From Chromobotia macracanthus (Eukaryota > Chordata > Actinopteri > Cypriniformes > Botiidae), in contig JAZGTH010000008.1 in assembly GCA_036877525.1 (NCBI GenBank), forward strand, positions 4,956,501 through 5,020,500: DNA of 64,000 nt, in the 5' to 3' direction. The notes below the pieces were generated by a model. That model saw nothing but the letters and a program-made list of their open reading frames with translations. It did no database searches and had not been told where the DNA came from. Every line of letters begins with the position of its first letter. Position 1 is the stretch's first letter. Shown here one piece after another: positions 49,369 to 60,500 of the stretch. Both the position numbers and the translations under genes were made by a program.

Positions 49369-52300
49369 GGATGCCTCATAGACATAAGTGGATGCCTTGA
49401 TGATGATGTGTGTGTGTATGTTTGTGTGTCTCGGCAGGTGTACCACTGGTGTGAGTCCGGAGTGTATCTGTTGGCCTCTCAGGCAGTTGACAGATGTCAG
49501 ACTCAGGAAGGGGCAGAAGCAGCACTGCAGGACATAGAGAGATACAAGGAAACAGCCAAAGAACAGCAGCTTAGTCACCTTAAAGACCTCAGCAACCAAT
49601 ACGAGCTCATTCTCTCAGATCTCATCAAGGTACCTTTGATGTTTGCGTGACTACATTCAGTTTGGATACAGTGGGGTCCAAGAAACTGAGACCCCCTAAG
49701 GGTGCAAACTGCTTCTGTTTTGCATTTTTCACATTTATTTCATTTATTTTTAGTATGGGGAACACATATTCACAATTAACTATGAGTCTTGCCTCAATAA
49801 ACTCTTAATTTACTGCTTAAAACTTTAGTATGGTAGTTGTTGTAGCGTTTATATGTTGGTATGGGGCAGGATAAAGGGATGTACATTATGGTCATGCAGA
49901 AAAAGACATGCATATGTGCTTTATAAGTACTAATATACAGCCAGTATGCAAGCTAATAGGCAACTCAGTGTAAACTGGTCATCATACTAAAGTGTTGCCT
50001 TTATTTCCAGTACATATTATATTTTTTTGCTCAGCTATTTTATTGTAAAGTTAAATTGAATGAAATTGACTGAAAAATCTTCAGTACTGTATATGGTATA
50101 ATCCCAGTTCGTTTCATTGATATGCACTAGAGATGGCCTGGACTCCACAAGCTTGTACAAAACCCTAATTATTCAAATTATCATTATGATTCAATATGAT
50201 TTGAAAACGGTCCAAATGGCATCTTGTGTGCTTTAATGAAAGCAAGAAAATCCTAGAATCTGAAATAGTTTAGAATGTAGCTTGTATATACCTGTAAAGT
50301 TTATATATCTTATGTTTGTATATGATTTTTTTTGCCATGCAGAACAAAGTTCAAAAGGTTCTGAGCAGGTTAGATGACGTTCAAAAAATGTTTGAGAAAC
50401 AACAAGCAAGCCTGAAGAAACTGTCTGCTAAGCAAACAAGACCTGTGCAACCTGTTGCACCTCGACCAGAGTCTTCAGCAAAGAGTCCTTTAAATAGAAG
50501 ATCACAAGCCACTGGCCCTGGTGAGTTTCAAGTTTCAAATGTGTTTACTAGAACACATGTATCTTCAGACCACTGATGGAAGACACCAAAATGTTTTTTC
50601 CTGAGGCATGGCCTTATTTTGGGTTTAAGAGTCTTGCTAGGGCACCATCAATAAAGCTTTATTCACATTTTCTCATATTAAAGCTGCAATCCATACCTTT
50701 TGCCTTTCTGTCACCATCTCTGTTTGAAACATAAAAATTGCAGGTTACTTTACCTACTTTCCTTTACGTATGTTGCAGTTAAATGAAGCCAAAATGACAT
50801 TTCTCAGGAAATTAGAGCCGACAGTTCAATTATAAATCATTAATATAAGCTTACATTTGTGAATCGGGTAAGGTAAGGAGAATACTGACCTGTAATGTAC
50901 TTAATCAGTAACTGATTTAAGTTTTTTTAACAACTAACGGTACGAATTGCAGCTTTAATAGGAACAAACTCAAAAGTTTAACTGAAACATTCAATTGAAG
51001 GCTTTGCATTTTGAATGATTTCATTCTACAGCGTCAAATCGCAAAGGTACAGAAAACTCCAGCATCAACAAGCAAATCAGTGATGCTGAGCTGGCAAAAC
51101 GGAAAAATATTCGCAAAGCCAAAGGAGGCATCAAGGTAAATCAGACCTCATTAGTCACACGGTCACATTTAGAAAATAGAAAACAATTTCCATACATAAA
51201 TCTTGGGATTAGTTCTTGCACCTCAAAAACATCCTTAAAATGTATTATTAAATTTATGTCTCTGTTTTTATATCCGGATATGAAAGTAAAACATACCAAG
51301 TGACATTTATTTTAAAGAAAGCACATACCAATTTTTAAACATGTCACAAAATGTTTGTTAGATTTAAAATTATACACCTATAGATAAATTGCTGTCTGGT
51401 TGTCACACCTGTGTAAACTTGAGGAGAAACTTAATTCACACCGAAAATCGCTACGACACCATCTGGTTGGTTCTGAGAAAAGCTTCAGTATAATCAGTTT
51501 GCAGATGTCACCTGGTTTGATATTTTGTTATCTTATATCTTTTATATTTGACAAGTGCTGAAATTGTGTCCAAATTGGGTCCACTATATATACACAGCCC
51601 ATACGATATCACTTTGAGATTGCTGCATGCAACTCTCTGATCTTTATGGTTTCTCACAGATTGAGGTCATGCATGAAGGAGGTCGAGGTGGTTCAAGTCA
51701 TGTTCTCATGAACAATGAAACAGAGGAGACCCTTTCAAACAGACGCAGGTAAGAACCAAGAACATGTTGCATTTAATTTGAGAGTAAGAGACTCATAATA
51801 AAAGGTTCTGGTAAAATAACAACAAAAAAATAAGAGAAGACATTTAAAAAAAAATTATTAAGGGGCAATAAAAATTTAATATAAAATAGTTCATTGCTAA
51901 ACATTACCCAGGTTTTCTTTCACTGTGTTCTAGCTGATAATGTCAGTTTTCCTAAAACATTTTTCCTAATAATTGTTCTCATACAGGTTTTGTAAGTTGT
52001 CAGAATCTTTCCATAAAAAAAGACACTATCATCAAAGTGTTAAATCCTACATTAAGAGCACACTTTATTGCTTATAGTGATTGTTTTACACACATACATC
52101 TTGGCTGTTCTGCACATACAAGACTAACAATATCTGTCAATATCTAGTGTTCACATCAGGGCATGTGAACACATACAGGACATACTGTACATAGCTTTGT
52201 GAAATGCAACTCAAAACAGCATTGTTCTTTCCTAACTGATTAACAAACCGTTGGTCCTCCACACCACCTTCATAGCAGTTTTTTGTAGCAGCATGCATGT

Positions 52301-52435
52301 ATTTTATAATGGTTCTGTTTCTTTCCCCATCCAGATTTTTATTTTTTTTACTTATGAGTTATGAGACATGTAGGTGTGCTTCTGTGTTTCTGTTTTTCAT
52401 ATTATGGTGCAGTATTACAGTAATTGTCATTGTGT

Positions 52436-52477
<42 letters not shown>

Positions 52478-55400
52478 TTATTTTTGCTTAAATTCAAGTT
52501 TTTTTATAATTCACAATTCTAATTATTGTATTACATTAATGTTTAAAATATTATAATACAATACAATGAAAAAGCATAAAGCAAGGGCAGTACACCAAGT
52601 ACTACAATGATTCATGCTTAATAATTATTTTTCATTACAGTAATAAAATTGAGAGAACATGGGGGAAAGGGCAGAAGTGTGCTTAATTGTCATGAAAATA
52701 ATATCCCAATTAAAAAAATCTTAATGGTCAACAAAGGAGCATTCATTTACAAAGGAGCTTCGTTTAATTTAGTTATGATAAGCACCATTTACATTTATTC
52801 AAATCTTACCACTGCCATTTTGACCTTGGCTCACATACAGTAGGAGACGCAGGTTCAATTCAAGCTGTCATCCCTGTCAGTTTATCCAAGCTAAACATTT
52901 TTTGAACAGTACAAGCATTCCCTGGAAATCCAACCCATGTCCTCAGTATTATAAACTTTACCAGCTGAGCTACAGTTCTAATGGACCCACATATTACATA
53001 TTATTTAAACACAGATCATCAACATATTGAGTAAAACTCACAAAACATGTCCAGGTTATATTTCACTGAAAAATTACAAGGATAAAGAATGTAAAAAATA
53101 ATTATTTAGGCCTATTATGATAGTTTGTACTGCAATATTGCTTTCATGACAATACACTCATTATCATAAAAATGTTTTATATGTTTTACATCTATAACAA
53201 CAGTTTGGAACTGAATGTTGTGACTTTCATTTTTACTTTTCATTAAAAAGCAGAAACGTTTGACGTTCAAATTTTGACATCATCATTTTGACCCGGTTAA
53301 TATAAGAGAACTTTATAAGAGAACAAAAGAACAAAAGTTTTTTGTTTAATTCTGGCTCATGTCATGTTTCCATCTCTTTCGCCCTCATTCCATTAACATT
53401 TGATTTATATTTATCATATTTAAAGTGATTTTTATGATAATAAAATTGCTGGACAAATGCTTAGGTGCATGGTTTTTTATTGACAATATTTCACATTGAA
53501 AGCAATAGTAAACAAAAATAATAACAAAAATACTGCTTGGACATAAAGCTCACAGTGCATTATGTAAAAGCTGCCTTGCATGAATAGGTATTTGAAAAGT
53601 ACGGCTTACAGAGTAGCATTACTTTCACAGCCGTGCAATACAGTTTCCCCACTAATCCAGAAGATACCCCTTCTACTTGAGGAGCAGTTGCAACCTTCCA
53701 CAGATACCTGACATCATTCTCATGACCATGAGAGGTGATCATTTTTTCATAAATGCATGGATGATAGGGAGTTTTCCCCTCACCTGAGAAGTAAACATGT
53801 TCCTGAGGTGAGACACCTGCTACGATGGCACAGATACCCATGAAGACGTCGTCAATGTACATCGAAGCTTTAAGAGATAGGGTGGCCTGATAGATTTTGG
53901 CTGCAACATCTCCAGAGACCACATACCCAGCACCAGCAGTGTAGTCTGGATAGGAAGACCACTGGTACATCTCGAAGGGCATGAAGTATTTACTGTTCTT
54001 ACTGCGATTGGGAGGTGCTCCCCTGTGCACGTGGCCAACCCAGAAGTCCTGCACATTTCTTCTCTTCAGGTACTGAAGGTAGCGCACCAGATTTGGTATA
54101 TGGATGAACACATCATCATCGGCAGACATTAGAAAGTGTGCGTGAGCGCAGTTCTCGTGCATCCAGCGGAACTGAAGCAGCAGTTTCATAGTGAGATTGT
54201 GGAAGGTGTCCAGGAAGTCCTGCTGAACCAGGTCACCACAGTTTGCTTGTTCCTTGTGCAGTTGCCTCTGCAGGAAACCCTTAGGTTTGTCTTTGTGAAC
54301 TCCCATAGCAAATACTACCTTCACTACAACACCCAGCTCATGAATGATATATGATTCATTGCCCCAAGTGGAGCGTATGGCCTGTCTTCTTTTGAAATTT
54401 TCTGGAGAGGATTTTACAAAGAGAAGCAGTAACACATCCTCATTTCTACAAATGTTTCTCTGGTTAAGCAGATATGGGAAACTAAACCTTGCAGCTTCCT
54501 GTTGACTAACACTTAAGCTTTTGTTAATGAAGCTGTAGCTGTTTATCAGATAGCGGTAGGAGTATGACTTCATGTGTCTCACAACATGGTGGTCCACATG
54601 GTCCCAGCAAACCATGAGCATGGACAAGACACAGCACATTAAAACAAGATGCAGAAAATGCCATTTTCTGACCCTTCTGCAATTCATGAACATTCTGCTA
54701 AACATACAAGTCCCTCTTTAAGCCCTTTCTCTTGTCAAGTCCAGTAATGCAATTTAGATTTACTCTTCTTAATGGGTTTCATTGTAGTCATCTCAATGCA
54801 GGTACACTGGTCTGCCAGAAGCATGGACCCAATACATTTTTTGCTTATTTTGTGTCTGTTTTCTCACACCTTACAAATAAAGGTCAGTCAAAGGGTGCAT
54901 CTAAGGAAGGACAATCCACTTTACTCCATAATGCCACATTTGTAGTCTGTAAAGAAAGAAGCATGATTATTTCAAAAGGGTAGGCACACAGAAATAGGAC
55001 CTTTTAACCATTTAGACAAGAAATAAAACCAGACATAAAATTATTTAGACAATGCATATAAAATACAAGATTGGCACTTCAGTTGTTGGTGAACAGGTAG
55101 TAAGTTACATAAACCTTATTTATAACTTTTCAGTATATAAATTTAAAAATTGGGATTAATGTAGTTTACCTAATTAGATTGACAACATAAATGTTGTGTA
55201 GCCATCATATATATTTGTATTATAAGTATTTGTTATTAAAGATCTAGTCTGAGTCTAGATCTTTATATTTGAAAAGTGCTTAAATTTAAGTAATGTAATA
55301 AGGCAAACATATGTAGGCAATCCACATTTAGTCCCATTCAAGTGTAATGGTCTTTATAATACAATCGCGATTCATTTTAATTTTTAGCCTAATATATTTA

Positions 55401-57523
55401 AAATCCGACAGCTGCTGCAGTCATGTGCTTTTAAAACATTCCTCTTTAACAAATGCTCCATGTTTACACCATTTGAGAGAGCTCATTCAAACGTTCACCG
55501 TGTGGGGGACTTGGATCGATTTTGTGAATGAAAGCAAAAGCCAACTCAGCATTACATTAAATAAAAGAAGGCTTTAAGCCACTGAACACGCTGATCCGCT
55601 GAGAGCTGTACAAACATTCACAGTTACCAAGAAGATCATTACAGCAGCAATTTTACTCAAAGGCACGACCCAAAACAATGAAAGGGATCACACAATCCAA
55701 ACGGTCACCACAGATTATCTGACTGGATCACCTGCTCAAACAGTCTGTCTGGGCCAATAGTCTACATGACTGATACAAATCGTTATTTTGACAGAAAGTT
55801 GCCAAAAAGGAACTAAACAATATTACAGTTCTCTTTGAATAATGGACCACAATAGTCAGAAGCACACACAGAGAAGTAACAGTGTTTAATAGTAGTTTGC
55901 TTGCCGTACTAAGGAAATCAAGCTTGGTTTAAACTGTTTATTTGGTTATTGTTTTCTTTTTGGCCATTCTAATCACACACTGTAATCACAATATTTAGCA
56001 TATAGTTTGTTTTTAATCCAAATATATTCACAGTTTATTTATTGTGAAACAGCGTTCAGTGTTCATTTAATTCAATGTCTTTTCAATGATTTTAAAATTG
56101 TTTCTGTCTTAAACGTCTTAAAACACATTTTGTCTCTGTGATCTTCCTTTTTATCTACACAAACATATTATTATTCTTTACATTTTAAACAGATAAAAGA
56201 AAATAACTGCAAGCAATCTCTTGTCTGTATTGTGAAAGACGATTTTGTTTTAAACAGTCACCAGCATTTCTCAAACATAACATCAACTTTATTCATGTTT
56301 TTTCTATTACAGTGGAACAAATATCCAGCTGAAATATCTTGACATAAATAATGATGTAATCTGATACTCATGTGACCCAAATAATGGCTTACTTAAATTT
56401 TGTCAAAAGTTAAAATAAGAAGCCAGCTGAAAAATAAAAGGTCATGGTACTGTCCCAGAAAATCACATTTTATACTCAGACTCTACAGTTACTCTTTAAA
56501 TTTAGCAGGAGTTTTCAAGTCCTGACAGTCCTGAAAAGTAATATATGATGTGACTTACCATTGAGGCCCCGGCACATTTATCTTGTAGCAGGCTAAGCGT
56601 ACAGAAACCTTTGTGTTCTTAAGCCCTGGACTTTCTGGTATTGCTGCTACAGTGTCGAGTGCAGAAGTGTGAAGCTTTGAGCAGAGCTGTTTGAGAGGGT
56701 GGGGTGTGTTTACTAGTGGGTGGAGGAAAAGCACATCCCTCTTTGTTAGCGACTTTAGTTTTTAAACATATCAACAGACAGTTGAGGAAGGAAACACTGC
56801 TCCAAACATGCTCCATAGAATCGGAGTCATGTGAAACACAGAAGCAGGCCACACCTCAGCACAATAATGTAATTCATATGTCTCAGCCTGCATTGAGGGA
56901 GAAGTTTAGGTAATGCTAATCAAATATGTTAAAGTAGTTAGCACATTAGAAAGCTCTCTCCAAGCGTATGCGGAGACAATTATATGGTCAGTGGTCAATT
57001 GATTTCCCCAAAAAGTTTAAATACTGTTACCATGTGGTGCTATCAAAACGTAGCTGTTTTTTTGAGCATTACTGGCATTTTATTGAGAAAGAGAAGAGGA
57101 GTTTTCAGGAAATTCCATTTAGCAATTTTGATGTCCGTTAAGGTACAGAAGTTACACAAAAACGTGTAAGTGATGGGTGGTGAAATGAGTGGCTTCTGGT
57201 GAAAGATGATATTAGTGGTCCACATTTAAGAAATACCAAGCAGTGGACAACCTGTCTTCATAAATTTAACTGTAACTAATTTTCACTGTTATAATAATAA
57301 AGCAATATTGTATCTACCTTCCCCAGACAGCATTGATATGAATAATCAGAAGTTAATTTTGACACTTCTGTTAAAATCACACCAGCCTGCTGACATTTGT
57401 CTGTTTCCCCACAGTCATATAATGAATGAGTTGATTGAGACAGAAAGGCTATACGTGGAGGAGTTACAGAGCATCATAGAGGTAATAAATACAACAGAAA
57501 ACATGGAATATATATATATATAT

Positions 57524-57575
<52 letters not shown>

Positions 57576-60500
57576 ACACACACATATTGCTATATATAAA
57601 TATAGCTTTCAGTATACGCTGTATATAAGTTCTATTAAATTAAATACAAATCTCAAAACACACCTCTCAAAAGGCCCCAACTAAAGTTCTCACAGAGAGA
57701 TACATTATTTAAAAATGTAAGTAAAATAAATAAACAAATTACTCAAGATCTCACAGTTTTAATTTGATTTTTCATTCACTTAAATCACACACAGAACTTA
57801 AAGATTAAAGACATACAGGATTAAAAAGATTTCACATACACCCCATATACATTATTTGATTTTTTATATGATCATTTAAAGTCATTTCCTTCACACACAA
57901 TAAATGCCCTGTGCCTATTTTTATTACTTGTCTTTAGAGTCTTATTTGTTGCAGCCAAGTGCCTGTAAAATAGCACCCCAGCTGTGTATTAGTTTACCAG
58001 CAGCAGGGTTAGAATTTCAGTGTATTTGAATTGCTGTGGCGTCCTTTTTGCCTTTTGAAGCTTAGCTTAGCTGTGCGTTTTAAAAATCTGTGATGTTGAA
58101 ATTTACAAGTATTAAGAAAAAATGTTTTTCTGACTCTGCTTTTTTGTAATCATATGTCTTCAGGGTTACGCCGCAGCGTTGGATGACCCTGAACTCATCT
58201 ACCTAATTCCACCTTCAACAGAAAACAAAAAGGATGTTCTCTTTGGCAATCTACCTGAAATCTACGAGTTTCACCAGACGTAAGGAAATCATTAACTTTA
58301 ATTAGATGTCAGAGGTTTAAAAACAGTAACCCAGACCAACGATATAGACCCTCCCCTCTCCCCTGCATGCCCTCACACTCCTGACTGTTACGGCTATTAG
58401 AGACTGGTTAGGCTAATTTCATTTTGTGTGTTAGCACAGAATCCACAATGCAAGGAAGGCATTTTATTGCAAGTTTTTTGCACAATAATGTTGCACAAAA
58501 GTAAACGAGAAAGTTGAGTTGTAGAAAGAGGCAATATCTGTGCTGGGCATGGGGGGTTGTGAAATCCTATCTTTAGCCAGTGTTGCTGTAATGTACAGGG
58601 GTTGTCAGACCTGTTGCTTCACTGGCCTCATGCTAACAATTACTCCTCTAGTTCATTGTCTCCCACATGGAATAACATTACAGGGAAGTACAGGGTTTTG
58701 ACAATAGAGAAATCTATAGCAACCCCCAGAGTCATATGATGTGCCTTCCTGCATATGCTAATGCCCAGCACCTGACAACATGGCAGCACAGCCCATCACT
58801 TGCAACTGTAGTTGGGCGTTGTGCTTTTATGCTCAATGAAACACAATCTAACACTACGTCAGTAATGGAAAGCTTATCTTCCAAAATCTATTTGTGTCCA
58901 TGGTGGTATTCTAAGCATTGCATTGTTATGTTTGGCAGAGATGGTGGATTCACAGGTTCAGCTAAGATGTAATTGTTCCATAATATGAATTTCTTTGTAA
59001 AGATCTGTTGTGGAAATCAGTCACTACAACATGAATGTCCTGTTGCCATTGACTCATCCATTCCAGTGAATTACCAGTTACCTTTAATTACCAGTAATTA
59101 CCTTACCAGTAAATTACTGGTAAACTTCTCTTACTGGTAAATTGCCAGGATGGATTTACAAGTAATTTTTCAAAAGGTGCCATTCACACATGATCTTTCA
59201 GTGATTTACCAGTAAAGTCAGCATGTGTGAAAGGGACTAGTATGTTTTGATTATTTGAAAAGTGCAGAGTGGCCCGTGGTTCATTGTTCAAGTGCTCTGT
59301 TCTCACTCCAGATGTTCTTTATGCGGGTTCTCTGTTTATCTGTCATTCCTTTGGCTTGTTTCTTGAATGATTCTTTGTTCCTTTGCTAATATTTCCCCTG
59401 CTGTTGTGCAGGACATTTCTCAAAGAGCTGGAAAATTGTGCAGAAAAGCCAGAATTGGTGGGGACGTGTTTCTTGAAGCGGGTGAGTCACAATGTGCAGG
59501 CATGATTGGAGATAAAATGCTGCAGTATGTGAAGGGGTATCCAAATGCTTCCCTCCATCTGGTATCTTTCAGAAGGAAGAGCTGCAAATCTATGAGAAGT
59601 ATTGTCAGAATAAGCCTCGCTCTGAGGCATTGTGGCGGCAATGTGGGGACAGCCTATTTTTCCAGGTGAGGCCTATAGCCATAATATTTAAATTCCAGAT
59701 TTGCATGATATTTAAATTTTAAGGCTGTACTTCTCGAGCAGACACAAAGAGCCATGACCTCTAGACATTTTCCCCACTATTGAGATCTATATAAACTGGT
59801 ATGGTTGATTTCAGTGGCGGATTCCCAGAGTGGTTGCCTCTTGATTCCCCAATGATATAAAGTATTTAGTTATTCATATAAAGTATTTAGTTTAGTATCA
59901 TTGATACTAACTAAATATGTTTTTGAACCTGTCAATTATGATGCAGGAGTGTCAGAAAAGGTTGGACCACAAGCTTTCTTTAGATGCCTACCTTCTAAAG
60001 CCTGTGCAGAGAATCACCAAGTACCAGCTCATGCTAAAGGCAAGTTTCTCAGTCTTGTAATAGGTGGTATTTAAAGTGTATTAGTGAAACATATTTTAAA
60101 TAATCTTTTATGCACACACACAAACACTAATATTTCTTTTTATATAAGGGCAGAGGCCTCTAGTAAGTTAAAAAAACTTCTAAAACTTGTTCTAAAACTA
60201 AGCTATCTACAAATTTATGATATCTTACAGTTTTATGAAACGACGTCCTTTAAAAACTAGAAGGAGCATAATGTTGTTTTTTAGGTTTTACTTTAAGGTT
60301 TGTTTGACTGTATTAGTGGGGACATCTCGTAGACTAAATGCCATGCCATGCTGATGGTATTTATATCTCCTAACATTAAATGTAAGCCTTTCACTGAATT
60401 TGTTAAGAGATGTTCAGAAGTCTGTATACACACACACACAAACAATTGTCAATGTACTCTGTGTATGTTCCAGGAGATGCTAAAGTGCAGCAAGAATTCA

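Larger units (their letters stand above)
47034..50520 (+). other. mcf2l2: mcf2l2 exons 7-13: spectrin-repeat-like helical region
   Basis: These exons encode residues 204-561, a helical region of the Dbl/Dbs type. Family blocks are AIENFALTVKSTAQMLQQFG, AETELPNDVQCTKDLL, TVERLLAQLDETENAFEQFW, KLEQCLQLRHFEQDYKEV, DQLIQSNHYAVDSIRPKCAE, GVYLLASQAVDRCQTQEGAE and SLKKLSAKQTRPVQPVAPRP. The last of these is the shared boundary motif between the helical region and the linker to the DH domain. Confidence 0.88.

Noticed and set aside
57508..57584. Repeated units that might suggest a CRISPR or satellite array
   Set aside because: Simple dinucleotide repeats without spacers; nothing CRISPR-like occurs in this eukaryotic sequence.
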